A stretch of DNA of 64,000 bases, taken from Apostichopus japonicus. Lineage: Eukaryota > Echinodermata > Holothuroidea > Aspidochirotida > Stichopodidae. Location of the stretch: the NCBI RefSeq assembly GCF_037975245.1, contig NC_092579.1:2099001-2163000 (forward strand). The letters are read 5' to 3'. The notes below the pieces were generated by a model. The model saw only the letters and a program-made list of their open reading frames with translations. It was not told where the DNA came from and searched no databases. How positions within the stretch are numbered: the stretch's first letter is position 1; each line of letters starts with the position of its first letter. The position numbers and the translations under genes were made by a program. This document shows, one piece after another, positions 1-11,182 of the stretch.

Positions 1-825
1 AAACAAGAAACAACCATACAAGAACAAAGATGAAAAGGAACAATAAAAAGAATATAGTGCATTACCAATAGACTGAAAGGATATAGAGTTGAAACATTCT
101 AAACAAGAAAAGAACACAGAAAAAGACCAAAACGAAGAAAATTAACATGATCATACAGCTAATAAAAGAAAAAGATGCACCAAATAACCAAAAATAACCA
201 AATTAAACTACACTAAGCCATCGATAAACGACATGATTGCCAGAACTAAATGAAAGATCGCCCCCACCGTTGAAAGTTTTCCCATAAATCAAAACGTACG
301 TTGAGACAGAATCAAAACGAATAGCAGGCAAAAACGACCAGTCGGTAAAATCAAAACAAGCAGAGGGCGATATACTAAGAACCTTCATAGATAATTTTAT
401 GAATGTTCTCAGCACACCGCAACGACTCGAACCGGATATTGCTGCATAGAAATGCTGTGTATTAGCGTCATATCATCAGGCCCATATGTACTTGATGACG
501 GTGACAAGATCTGTCTATGATAATCGATGTGGCAGTGTCCCTCATCCGTCTCTGCCCCGGTTAAAATTCCCTTGTGGACACAATCACAACACGACGATTA
601 GCCCACACAGTTCACTGAGCTTGTGGAGCACGGTGCAGCGTGTTTGGACACAGAAGTGTTGTGCATACAAGTTGACGTAACTATACATTTCGTAATATAA
701 CTCGGTCAAAGAAAACCAAAACACAGCATTTGTCCTTTTAGTTCATAGGCGTTCGTTTATGGTAGGCCATACGGGAAATAATTGCTAATTTAATGTCCGT
801 ACGAATTAAAATTATTACCGGTATT
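1..825. other. No gene seen
   Basis: AT-rich sequence with only short ORFs that have no recognisable motif, splice pattern or repeat structure. Nothing supportable was found before the foldback repeat. Confidence 0.6.
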
Positions 826-1366
826 AATTCTATTTAATACCGACATTAATTCTCAGCCAATCACCATGCAGCTTCATATGCCAGTATTAAACAAATTAAA
901 GAACGGTTTTAATTCTAATATATGCGGACATAAAAAGCATAGAAGCATAAAGCATAGAATTAATACGGGCATTAAATAGAACTACGCTGCTTTCACGCTG
1001 GGGGTTTAACAATAGCTCAGAGCACGCAAGGTACAGTATACAACGCAATGGCACGCATGACAGACAAAGAACAATTTTTGCATGATTTTCGTCGAGAAGC
1101 GAACGATACTTGTAGGTTATTGACAAATGTTGACCCTCAATCCCAGTTCGATGTTTTACCAGTTCGCAATGCTTTGAACCGTTAGTCTTCGAAGAGCATT
1201 ACGCTATTAATTCTATTTAATGCCCATATTATTTCTATGCTTTATGCTTCTATGCTTTTTATGTCCGCATATATTAGAATTAATACCGTTCTTTAATTTG
1301 TTTAATACTGGCATATGAAGCTGCATTGTGATTGGCTGATAATTAATGCCGGTATTAAATAGAAAT
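826..1366. repeat. Long inverted repeat (foldback element)
   Basis: Two arms of about 160 bp (roughly 826-984 and 1207-1366) are near-identical reverse complements around a spacer of about 220 bp. Both arms carry the same landmarks in opposite order: TTCTATTTAATACC, the CAGCTTCATATGCC block, a TATGCGGACATAAAAAGC block and a GGGCATTAAATAGAA block. Mismatches are few. The layout suggests a foldback or MITE-like element; no target duplication could be fixed, so the superfamily is unknown. Short ORFs inside it are by-products of the repeat. Confidence 0.85.
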
Positions 1367-2530
1367 TCAGTAAGTAATCGATAAAGATGAATAAACTTGA
1401 AAACATTAGGATCTTCAAGTTTATTGGGTTGGTGCCCTGTTGCAAGGAAAAGAGTATTAAATGTTTCAGTCCACCCAATGCATAAATCTAAAAACCAGTG
1501 CTACATTCTACATGCTGTTCACCCCATATGCCATATGGAATCTTCCTAATTTGCATACAATGCATTTAAACTCGTGGCAAATATATATAAACCAGACAGC
1601 AAACTGCAGTGTGGTTTCGATGATGCTACATGAAAAATCTCATATGAATGTGAAATACTAGGCTGTACGTATAGGCAGGATGAACAACATACTTCAAATT
1701 AGTCCAGCAAAAAGCATTGAAATATGACAAACATTATCCACATCATTTGGCAGCTGATAACCGAGATGCACACTCTTCTTGTATGCAGCATACAAATTGA
1801 TCTCTACCAAAAGCAACAGGCTTCTTCTCAGGCCTCGAAAAATATTTTTAAAAGTATACTTGCTATTTGGGCACCGTGCTTAAAACATACTCGCATAAGC
1901 GCAAAATTCACTCTGCACTAAGATTGCTGTTCAAGTCTCCATAGTACAGCTATACAACATCAATAATTTCTGTGAACAAATATTAGGCACTTGGGCAGAT
2001 ACATGGTGATACGTAATTGCACATTGGACAAATATGTTTCTGTGCAGTATGAAATTTAAACTTTTTCCACCAAAAGTAAGTGTTGAACAAAATAAAACCT
2101 GTCGCAGAATCATAAATAAGCAGCTATGCATATTGTAGTGTCTCAAACAATTAAACAAAAAGCATCTGCAAAATACCTACGAAGATAGCTTACCTTCTGT
2201 AACATTACGGCTCCTCTATTATTAGGCATGAACTATACAGTAGCTAGGTGTGCGCGAGTCCTAAGCCATTGCACTACCTCACCGATACTTTGAACCGAGC
2301 GACTTTTCCCAATTATTTACCTTGTCTTTTAGCTGCAGATTGGTGCCCAAAAAATATAGCTATTACTCCATTACACTGCCTAAATCAAAGCTAACTAAGC
2401 GACAGTTAATTTTCTCAAACGGCCCTCGTCATTTCCCCAACGTAACTACATCCAAACCTGAAGTTAATATTTGGCACTAAATCTCGAAAATCGCACAAAA
2501 AAAGACGACAAAGGTCATTTGGGGTGGAAT
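1367..2530. other. No gene seen
   Basis: AT-rich sequence with short ORFs only and no recognisable domain. A small hairpin (AAACTTGA / TCAAGTTT) lies at about 1391-1421. Confidence 0.55.
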
Positions 2531-2654
2531 TGTGAAAACTTTGTAAACACGATATCTCAATAAGGGGAGCTTGGACCAGTTTATGTTAGATGTGTAGGGG
2601 ATCTATTGGTCCAAGCTTCCCTTCTTGAGATATCGTGTTTACAAAGTTTTCACA
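2531..2654. repeat. Near-perfect hairpin, arms about 47 bp
   Basis: The left arm (2531-2578) and right arm (2607-2654) pair through TGTGAAAACTTTGTAAACAC and its complement, then GATATCTCAA and the GCTTGGACCA block, with about 28 bases of loop. A third diverged copy of the arm (GCTTGGTGCAAGCTTCCCTC) follows at about 2749-2785. It may be a small MITE or a hairpin RNA source. No coding signal overlaps it. Confidence 0.85.
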
Positions 2655-3018
2655 ATTTGACCCCTGGTGACCCTTAATGACATATGAACTCCAAAAATTC
2701 AGTAGGGTCTTTTTAGTCAATGTGATACTCCTACATATCTAATATGAGCTTGGTGCAAGCTTCCCTCCCTGAGATTGTTTACAAGCAAGGCGTCACACAC
2801 AAACACACTCATCTACCTGCATGACTATAAAGGTTACGATTTCATCGAAGCCAAAAAAAGAGAACGAAAATGGGACTCGGATAAAAAGGATGCCCAAACC
2901 TCAGCCAACTCATCTCCGTCTTGTATAGTAAATGTGTGTATTGTAGGTTGCCGTTTTTGTACCTTTATCCATGGTTGCAGAATATCACTGCCCATTCCTC
3001 CACCCCCCCCCCTAACAG

Positions 3019-3141
3019 ATGTGGGGACTGCTGGTGAACAGAAACCTGCACCCCCCTCCAAGAGACGCTGGGTCGACCATCGAAGGCCCGGTACCAGTAG
3101 TGCCACACCACCACCACCGAGAAGAGTAGGGGAGGCTTCAG
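3019..3141 (+). CDS. Possible proline-rich internal exon (low confidence)
   Basis: A 123-bp segment follows a strong C-rich tract ending CTAACAG and is followed by a donor CAG|GTATGG. One frame reads a basic, proline-rich stretch containing KPAPPSKRRWVDHRRPG, then PPPPRRVGEASG. A polyadenylation signal AATAAA lies downstream at 3470-3475. The family is not recognised. No neighbouring exon could be tied to it, and the G/C-rich tracts could be chance. It could be a terminal coding piece of an unseen gene or a non-coding exon. Confidence 0.22.
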
Positions 3142-3469
3142 GTATGGTTACAACTGGTTGGAAAGTTTCATATTTAACTGTCACAACCTTGATGGAGGGA
3201 CTATTGATTATAAGTCTATTTACTATGTATATGCTGATGTAATGTACATTTATATACGATTTTATATAACAGAGTAGCAGAGTACTACAGAGGGGTAAAT
3301 TTGATTGAAACTTGTCCTACTTTACTGTTGTAACCTTGATTGGGACTATAGTGTTTATAAATCTATTTTCAATAAGCGTATGCTTTTACATTACATAGGT
3401 GTTGCTATGGGGAGTGATGTGTGTGGGTGAGGGAGGGAGGGGTGGGAATGTACTGGTTTTTAAAGTATA

Positions 3470-3475
3470 AATAAA
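3470..3475 (+). promoter_or_regulatory. Candidate poly(A) signal AATAAA
   Basis: AATAAA occurs about 330 bp downstream of the possible exon at 3019-3141, after a G-rich stretch. It would fit a 3' UTR if that exon is real; otherwise it is a chance hexamer in AT-rich DNA. Confidence 0.25.
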
Positions 3476-5329
3476 GAATTTGAAGTCAAAGCAATTCGTT
3501 TCTCATTTTTGTGTATTTTTTGTACAAGTTTTAATTTATGTGCATACTAATTAGCCTTTTATTAGACCCTTGCACCAGTTAAAGCAACAACTGAGGTGTG
3601 AAAGATGATGTGGATGCGCAACAGTCTCTAATTACCACTCCAGAGGAGCCCTTGACAGCATGGAGACCATGACTTTGATGTAAACCCTAAATATGGTAGC
3701 ATAAAAAAGATTATAATTTATTCGCGTATAAAAATTTAACATCACGTCAAACCATCAGTCATATTCCCCACATTAAAACATCAAATTATATTTGACTTAT
3801 TTAATAATATGTCATGAACCCATCAAGCTTTGAAAAGTCCAGAAGATTTCATCAAAATCATTTCAATTGGGCATAGCAAAGTACAGTGTATCTAGAATGA
3901 CCTCATATGCATATTTGCAAACGTAATTAGCTCAATAATAAAAATAAAAATTCTTAGTGGAAACCTCATTTCAATACCTTTCCAACAATACATGGGTCAG
4001 AGGTTTCTATTGCCAAAAGTGACTGAATTTTGAGAAGTTAAAATTTGTATATAATTTCCCCAGGGACTTTTGATCATGACCTAGACCTTCGTATGACAAG
4101 GAAATTAATTGTACATTCTTGTATTCTTACACAGGAAAGAAAACAAGACCCCGTGAAAGATAACAGGAACAAAGACAAAAACAACACAGATAGGAAACGT
4201 TGTTGGAATTCTGCATGTTGTTATTTGTATTATGGATCGACGCCAACATGTTGAATGATTATAAGACGAAGAATTAGGGTCACAATTACAATGATAGGCC
4301 TTGATAAGTTGTCTTCCTTTGTTGTGGATTCGGTGAACTGAATCTGTACTAACCGTACTATGGAAACCAAAGAATAAACAAGCGTCTTCGGTGATTCCGT
4401 CATGTTTATATTTTCGCCTCGCGTAGACTGATAGAGTAAACGGAGGTGTTGGTCGCCCTAAGGTGTTGTATTGAGTTGCAGTGTAGCAGTCCTAGCTCCC
4501 TGTCGATCACCTCATCCTACTTTACTGACTTCTACTGTATCGGGTTGGACTTCCTGATTCCTTGCATAGAGCACATGGAAGCCTTTGAATTCAAGAGCTA
4601 CCCGCATAGTGTAGTGGAGATTCTTGTTTTCTCAATAAGTGCAGTAACTTGCGTTCTTATCAACCAATTGTTTCTATACTGTAGTGTCATGTCCTGCTTC
4701 AGAGCACTTGTATTTTCAGTACGAGCAGTATGAATATCATGTTTCCATCAAATCAAGGTTAGGAACTGTTTGTACTGACAATACCAATGCTTTGAGAGCA
4801 TGATATTGGCGTACAGTTTAGAGAAGTATTAGCATTAGGAAATTGTACCAACTGGCTAGTTCTTATTTGTAATTTCACAGCTGTAAACTCCAGAACGAAA
4901 CCTTTGAACTTGATCTGTACATCCACATGAGCTGATCACGTCAAGTACACAAGGCAAAGCTACAACATTTTGTTTTCAATTATGCAAAAAATATTCTCAT
5001 GATGAGAGGTGGCAAAGAATCAATTAATTCCTTTGGATTTCTGGTTAAGATATTAATTAAGTACTGCAATTACTGAATGCCTTCATAGTCAGATATTCAG
5101 ATCTGGAATTGAAAATACTAAACTCATTCAGTATTTCAATATCTCAGTGACACCTCAAAGGTTCCGTACTATTTGCATCCCTGTTTCAAAAACATATTCA
5201 CGTAACATGATATAACGGAATAACAAATACATGTACAAACAATGTAATTTCATAAGCAATATCATATGTTGTTTATTATGATGATGAAGTGTTATAAGGT
5301 AAATAAACTACGTCACCATATGTATCAAT
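3476..5329. other. No gene seen
   Basis: AT-rich sequence with short ORFs lacking recognisable domains or convincing splice sites. The longest (about 4446-4733) is a hydrophobic, Cys-rich translation without a clear start and is not supported as a gene. Confidence 0.5.
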
Positions 5330-5735
5330 AGCATTTTGCATTAAAGTGTTCATGTAAAGTATATCACATTAAAGAGTTCGTCTGTCGTGTATCATGTATA
5401 TAAATGGTTAAGATGAAGTAAGTCAGATGTTATAGGTTATCTGAGTTCGCATTAAAAAAATCTTCTGAAGTAGGCTACATCACATTAAAGAGTTCATCTG
5501 AAGTACATTACATTAAACAGTTAATGTGATGTCATCATATTATATATTTAATCTCTGAGTTCACAATAACGAACTCGTGCCAAGTTGGCTACAACACATT
5601 AAAGAGTTCATCTGAAATGCATTACATCAAAAAGTAAATTTCAATGTAGCATTTAATAGTTCATGTGAAGTACATCATGTTACAGAGTTTGTCTAAAGTA
5701 TATCACAACAATGAATCATGTAAAGTTCATGACAT
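5330..5735 (+). repeat. Degenerate tandem repeat, ACATTAAAGAGTTC family
   Basis: The phrase CACATTAAAGAGTTC(A/G)TCTG followed by AAGTACAT or similar recurs at about 5365, 5481 and 5590, with weaker copies between and after (GTTCATGTGAAGTACATC, GAGTTTGTCTAAAGTATATC). Spacing is irregular (about 30-110 bp), so this is an old, decayed minisatellite. It runs directly into the 5' end of the retroelement fragment that follows. Confidence 0.6.
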
Positions 5736-6346
5736 TATAAAATGTGTCTGTCGTACATCAAACCGAAAACCTGCAAACAACCCGAAATGCAGATTGATCA
5801 GCCCTATGAAAAATGAACTAGGAAAAGTGGGTATACAAATGCTAGATTGTATCAACAGTGCGATGAGACTAACCTCCCAGGTTAACCAGTGGAGAAATAC
5901 CCACCCTGTATTAGAATGGTTCCGAAACTTAAAAGAAAAAAAACAGCCTATCCTTCTAAGTCTTCAGCATAGTTGACTCCTACCTATCCATAACCGAGGA
6001 CCTCCTCACCACAACTCTAAAATGGGTCCGCCAGTTCACCCGCATATCGAACATGGAGATCACCACCATCATGCGTGCCCTCAAGTCCCTCCTCCACGTC
6101 AATAAAAAAATGTGGGAAATGTGGGTGACAAAAAAGACTACGGTAACGCTTTTAAAGGTCACCGTGGGCGGCTACGATGGCGCCGAAATAGTTGAGCCTA
6201 CATACAACCCCACATCAGTCAACTACCTAGACATCAACCTCAACTTTGAAACCGTCATACACCAACCATATATAAACCCTATGACCTACCTACCCATGTT
6301 CATTTACGCGAAATCCAACCACCCACCACATATAATCAGGCACATC
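5735..6346 (+). mobile_element. Retroelement reverse-transcriptase fragment, 5' part (decayed)
   Basis: Two frames joined by a frameshift near 5950 read RT-like sequence: NPKCRLISPMKNELGKVG, then VNQWRNTHPVLEWFRNLK, then SITEDLLTTTLKWV, then VGGYDGAEI, then YLDINLNFE and KSNHPPH. The order matches an invertebrate RT family I recall as having an LYRDDG-type catalytic box; I place it tentatively near Penelope-like elements. In this copy the text passes from YDGAEI almost directly to YLDINLNFE, so the segment that should hold the catalytic box is deleted. It continues after the hAT insertion at 7441. It is a dead copy. Confidence 0.65.
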
Positions 6347-7440
6347 CAGTGGCGGCGGAACCGGGGGGGGGCTTGGGGGGGCTCAGCCCCCCCAATGAAA
6401 AAGTTGAGGGGGCAAATGCATGATAAGCCCCCCCAATATTTACCAAGGCTCCGAAACGTGCATCTGCCCATTTTTCAATGCATATATTTGTCGATCTGTC
6501 CGATGCACACGTATACTATATAGGTGTAATAATTTAAGTAATTGCTGGGGGACCCTCGGCCCGTCCCCTGGCTATAGACCACATTGTCACCCCAACCGGG
6601 TCTTCACGCCCCGTGAAAAGTGGAAGCAGTGAGTGTGAGTACCGGTAAGCCTAACACAACTTCGTCTTAGGCCAATGACTTGCCTCATTTCAGCCAGTTC
6701 TCCAACATCCCCTCACGTAGTGGCGGAGCGTCCATATATACAGTCAGGGGGCGGATGCCCCCCCCCCCTGGCGGACTCAAATGGACTGCTGGCGCCCTTT
6801 TCAGCGTTTCACTATACTTTTCACTTATTCGCTATTATTGACTATTTTATTGCGCTCTCATATACCTATTGACATTTGTCATATTCTGTTGGTGTAATTT
6901 TCCGACAAAATGGCGACGAAATCTATTTATTCTCCGTTTATCTGCAAATTAACAAGGACCGGAAAGGGTCATTTCCTGCAATCTAGAGAGTATCTTTACT
7001 CGAAAATTTTCTGTACGCTCTGCGCCAACCTGTGGTGGCGCTCCGCTTAGATAGTGTCGAAAGCGCCCCTACAGACCATTCCTGCCCCCCCCCCGACCAA
7101 CACCCCTAGCTCCGCCCACTGCCCTTACTACACTCAAAAACGTCTTTGCGAGTACACTGCGAGTAATACCTACTCTCTTAAAACACCATCGAATATACAA
7201 ATTACAATGTTTTTACAGACTTTTTTACGTGCAATCTAAGAAATTGCAGGCTTGAGACCCATATTTTAGGACTAGGTATTCGCAGCATAAAACACTCGGG
7301 AAGTGCCGTTTCCGGCCATCTGGGGCTTTGAAAAAACCCAAAATTTTCTTGTACGCTCCGCGCCAACCGATGGTGGCGCTCCGCTTAGATAGTCTCCACA
7401 CATTAGCCCCCCCAATAATTTTTCCGTTCCGCCGCGCCTG
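6347..7440. mobile_element. Non-autonomous hAT element, 1094 bp
   Basis: It begins CAGTGGCGGCGGAAC and ends GTTCCGCCGCGCCTG, imperfect inverted repeats with the CA-TG ends usual for hAT elements. It is flanked by a perfect 8-bp target duplication GGCACATC (6339-6346 and 7441-7448), the hAT hallmark. Inside are G- and C-rich blocks and two copies of a segment with GTGGCGCTCCGCTTAGATAG (about 7033 and 7372). No transposase frame was seen. It lies inside the reverse-transcriptase fragment, whose reading resumes on the far side. Confidence 0.88.
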
Positions 7441-7985
7441 GGCACATCCCCGTCGCCGTAAGCAAAAGAATATCTATGCTTTCATCGAACCGAGACGTTT
7501 TCAATGCTGCCGTTCGCTTGTAAGACGAAACCATGAAATCTAGTGGAAACACAGAATTCACACAGTACACCCAACCCAAAAAAGGTAGAGAACGCTCAGC
7601 GCACAAATAAGGAACCCGATGCAGGAACATCATTTGGTTCAACCCCCCTCCCCCATTCAGTATGGACGTGAAAACTAATGTAGGAGGTACCTACCTCAAG
7701 CTAATAACAAAACACTTCCCTCGGGGCCGCAGGCTTCACAAAATATTTAACAGAAACACCGTGAAATTCAGCTACAGCTGCAGGAAAAATATGAAATCAA
7801 TCATTCAATCATATAATTCTAACATCACCAAGCAGACCAGCAATTCGCCACAATATAAGCTGGGAGATAGTAAAGGAATCGAACACACACAAACCCGAAT
7901 TGGGCCAGTGCAACCTCTGCGTAGAAGAAAAGCTGTCAATCTTACGCACCAAGGAAAATAACAAAAAGGGTCGCTATGGCAAGAA
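7441..7985 (+). mobile_element. Retroelement fragment, 3' part after the hAT insertion
   Basis: After one copy of the 8-bp duplication the RT family text resumes in frame with VAVSKRISMLSSNRDVFN. A frame change follows, then [37 protein letters not shown] and [19 protein letters not shown]. This is the typical C-terminal part of the same family. Frameshifts and stops show it is inactive. Confidence 0.65.
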
Positions 7986-9428
7986 ACCATGTTGAAGATT
8001 GTTACCGCTATCTGTAACACACAGTTGAATACACCAACAATTTAGAGCAACATGCTATTGATATATATGGTGACGTTGTTTATTACCTCAAACACTTCAT
8101 CATTGTTTCTGTCTGATTATCGCCGCACATGTGTGAAAGTCGAGTAACAACATGCTGTAAGTTACCGTATGTATATACAAGTAATCCTACGAAAAGTACA
8201 CACAATTTCATAAATATTTTGTCCAAATATATATCTATTCTCTTTAAGAAAAGTCAACCAATGTAGAGATTGGCCACTAAACCAGACAACTTGGTCCACT
8301 CACAACCACAATCCCATCGAGACTGTAACCGTATTTATTATTATGACGATGTTACGTAAAGTGAGTATCTATATTTTGTTACAACGTTGTAAAAAAATCA
8401 TTTGGGATGATACAAGAGGAAATTATAGCGTTCTCTTGACATTTGCATTTAACTCCTATACATTTTTCGAGATACCTATAGTTGAGACATTGACACGCGT
8501 TGTATGACCTGTGAACTTGAAGCAAACAGTTGTGATGTCATAGTTACACACTGAAATATTTAAAATTGTCATCCAAGGTTCTACTTCAAAATTGGGATCT
8601 ATCTCATTTGGGACATGTTATCTTCTCATCCCATTTGTTAAAATTTGACAATACCAATAAAAGCAAAAAAACAAAAAAATAAAGCAATCCAAAGATGTTG
8701 TTGTCAATGCATAACTATGAAATCATTCATGCTTTCTTCAAGTTCATCTTTGGTCAAAAACTGTGATAATTTCAAATATCAATATCTCAAAACGCTATAT
8801 AGGAATCGCATCAGGATATTTGTTTTTAAATCCCTGAATTATCATAAACACTCATTAATGTATTTATCAACAAAGTTAGACATTCACGCAGGAGAGCATC
8901 CTTTTTTTCTGAAAGTTTTCAGCAATTTTTATGACTCAATTTGCAGCCAATACTGCCTTAGAGTCTTAATTGAGCAACAAAGATCCAAGTGACAGTTACT
9001 CGAAAAGACTGCATTTAACAATGGAACTTCTTGAGTTCGATAGTTGGGCGATTCTAAAATAGGTTCCAGCATGGATATACAATATCAAGGAAGTATGACC
9101 TTTCAGTCTATTAGAAAAAAAAAAGTATACTTTTATTCTGAGTTGGAAAAGCCTGTATCTGAAATATAATTTATTTGAAGGAAATTTAGTTCCGCATTGG
9201 GCGATGAGAATTTGTGACAAATACACTATTTGGGATTTCATCAACATGAATGACAATGAAAAACAGCCTTGCATACATGGAAAGTCGAAAAAGTGGCCAA
9301 CTATGTTTTGGGTTTTGATGAGAGTCTTAGCACTTTTCTATCACCGATCAGTTGTTACCGAAAGGAAATGTTTTTCTTGCCACGTTCGTCAAATTTCGAG
9401 TCCATGTTACTGGAAAAGAAGCAATCTG
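7986..9428. other. No gene seen
   Basis: AT-rich intergenic sequence; the ORFs have biased, repeat-free translations without known motifs. Confidence 0.5.
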
Positions 9429-9600
9429 ATGGACGCGCATTTGGACTTTTATGTATCGGCGTATGAATCGACCCCCAGCAGTAAAACCGATGACGAGAAT
9501 AAAAACCTTCAATATCAAGACGGCGATCACTGCGAAACATGCCTGGCCTTATGGTGGAACTGTTACCGAGAACCTTGCGAATACACCGATCGGGATATAG
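9429..9600 (+). CDS. Possible first exon, Cys-containing acidic peptide (low confidence)
   Basis: An ATG at 9429 opens a 57-codon stretch with less AT-biased codons than its surroundings, ending at a good donor ATAG|GTATGT. The translation begins MDAHLDFYVSAYEST and contains a Cys cluster, HCETCLALWWNC followed by CEY. The open frame extends upstream to 9204, so the exon could be longer. No family is recognised and no downstream exon was identified. It may be a first or internal exon of an unseen gene, or chance. Confidence 0.25.
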
Positions 9601-9765
9601 GTATGTTAGGTAAAAGTACATTGGTACTCACTAGGCTTGGGGGAGTGGTCTTCATGGTGTACAAAAGTAACGGGGCCATCCTCCACCTCTGTCTTGTAAT
9701 TGGTTTTAAATAACTCTGTCAGAGGATGCTTTCGGGCAACAATTATTTCAGAAAACGGCTGGGGG

Positions 9766-9777
9766 GGGGGGGGGGGT
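9766..9777. repeat. Poly-G tract
   Basis: A homopolymer run of G sits between AAAACGGCT and TTAGGAGGAG. It is a simple low-complexity tract. Confidence 0.8.
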
Positions 9778-9911
9778 TAGGAGGAGAGGAATTTAGAATG
9801 TGGTTCCCCACCTTTACACTCCTATGCTCGCCAATCGTGTTTTTATGGGGGAAATACCTTGAAACACTGCATGATTTAGATGCACACAGTACAAATGCCA
9901 TTATTTTATTT

Positions 9912-9914
<3 letters not shown>

Positions 9915-9967
<53 letters not shown>
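9915..9967. repeat. (AT)n microsatellite
   Basis: About 26 uninterrupted AT units. The Tyr-Ile repeat ORFs over it on both strands are artefacts of this tract. Confidence 0.95.
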
Positions 9968-9970
<3 letters not shown>

Positions 9971-10750
9971 TTATACTGCAATAAAGATGAATGAGTGAGT
10001 AAGATATTTGAATAAATAAAACCCAGTTTCATTTGTGCTGATTATAGTTCACAAATTCCCTCTTCCGGTGAATTATATAATAGTTATTATCGTGAATGTT
10101 TTGGACATAACCTAAGTATTTGTTTAGACACGTGCATATATGAATCAACATTACTTGAGCAAATATCGTTCATATTTTATTTTATGTGATATCAATAACT
10201 GGAACTATAAATAGCCATCTTCCCCACAAAGAAAATCATACGGTCTCCATTGGTAGCCTACAGTTAGTTCCGCTTATAAAAAAAAAATGGCATTCCTGTG
10301 ACAGCCCCCAACCCCTTCTCTATCTCTCTAATACGAAACCAATGTGTCTGAAGCCTTCAAGGAATATAGAATTTATAAACCGTTTGTAAAAGACTGTCGA
10401 GATTCAAATCGAAGAATGGCATGTTTTCGCCTTTCGAGGGGTGGGAAGGGCTTTTTTTTTGTATACTGTGCTTACTGTATTCATCATGTTAGGTGTTTCA
10501 AGTATTTGGGGTTAAGTCGCCAAATCCGATCCCATTATGTATTAGATTATTCGAATTTATGGGCCTTGCACCATATGCTGTGACGCTTATACTTACATTT
10601 CCTTTTTTTGTTTGAGCAAAGAAATACATGACAAAATCGCATGTCCAAAAAATTTTAAGCAGTCCATCCAAATAATTAACGTCATTGAAGAGACCACGGG
10701 GAGAAATCCTGCCAAATGCTTTCCATTTCTATAAAGCTGTCCTTGTTCGA
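9968..10750. other. No gene seen
   Basis: AT-rich sequence with short featureless ORFs, ending at the candidate promoter. Confidence 0.5.
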
Positions 10751-10751
10751 A

Positions 10752-10805
10752 CAAGCCAATGTAAGTATATAAGGCAGTGCATATTCAGTAAGTCGAACCA
10801 ACTAA
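10752..10805 (+). promoter_or_regulatory. Candidate core promoter: CCAAT, TATA box, initiator
   Basis: AGCCAATG is followed about 10 bases later by a TATA box, GTATATAAGGC, and about 20-25 bases further by an initiator-like TTCAGTAAG. The spacing is that of a classical TATA promoter firing rightward. The presumed leader contains short upstream ATGs before the ORF at 10928. Confidence 0.45.
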
Positions 10806-10927
10806 CAACTCGATGAGACAACACAACAACTACACTAAATAGCACAAGTGAACATGTACTCATCTACATACAGTAGGTCACATGTACAGTAGACTAGGTC
10901 TTGTCGGATCGTTACTGCGATTCGCTA

Positions 10928-11182
10928 ATGTCCTCTTTCATAAGCGTGGAGGGAAGTAGTCCCACCAGAAACCTGATAAAGAACAAATTGACTAAGTACG
11001 ATAATCCCAGCAGCGGAGAGAATATTGTAAAACGAATCTACATCGGCGAAGAACAGCATAAGAGATGGGTAAGGCAAAGCGTCCGGGACCAATTGGGAAT
11101 GAAACCTGACACGGAAATGGTTACACTTTTACTGGACAAGAGAGTTTTCTCCCCGTTGGAAAGGTTGTTTTGCACTACGTAG
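10928..11182 (+). CDS. Small ORF behind a TATA promoter, function unknown
   Basis: An 84-codon frame starts at the first ATG after an in-frame stop at 10895 and ends TAG-proximal at 11182. The peptide is basic and hydrophilic and ends with a compact segment containing HKRWVRQSVRDQLGMKPDTE and then LLLDKRVFSP. That looks like a helical module of the RW..L...LG...D.E...LLLD type, which I associate loosely with N-terminal regions of some invertebrate zinc-finger proteins. A donor-like GAAAG|GTTGTT near the end (11162) means it could be a first exon. The upstream promoter at 10752 supports expression. No family assignment is certain. Confidence 0.38.
   Translation: MSSFISVEGSSPTRNLIKNKLTKYDNPSSGENIVKRIYIGEEQHKRWVRQSVRDQLGMKPDTEMVTLLLDKRVFSPLERLFCTT

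Noticed and set aside
2240-2310. tRNA-like words (TAGTGCAATGGC on the minus strand and GGTTCAAAGT)
   Set aside because: The A-box-like and B-box-like words are in the wrong order and no cloverleaf can be formed; at most a SINE trace.
2834-3184. Overlapping proline/glycine-rich ORFs on both strands
   Set aside because: Overlapping opposite frames caused by C- and G-tracts; only a possible exon at 3019-3141 was kept, at low confidence.
6347-7440. Coding potential of ORFs at 6420-7239
   Set aside because: They fall inside the non-autonomous hAT element and reflect its G/C tracts.
9743-9998. ORFs rich in Tyr-Ile on both strands, also at about 51181 and 57398
   Set aside because: Products of (AT)n microsatellites.
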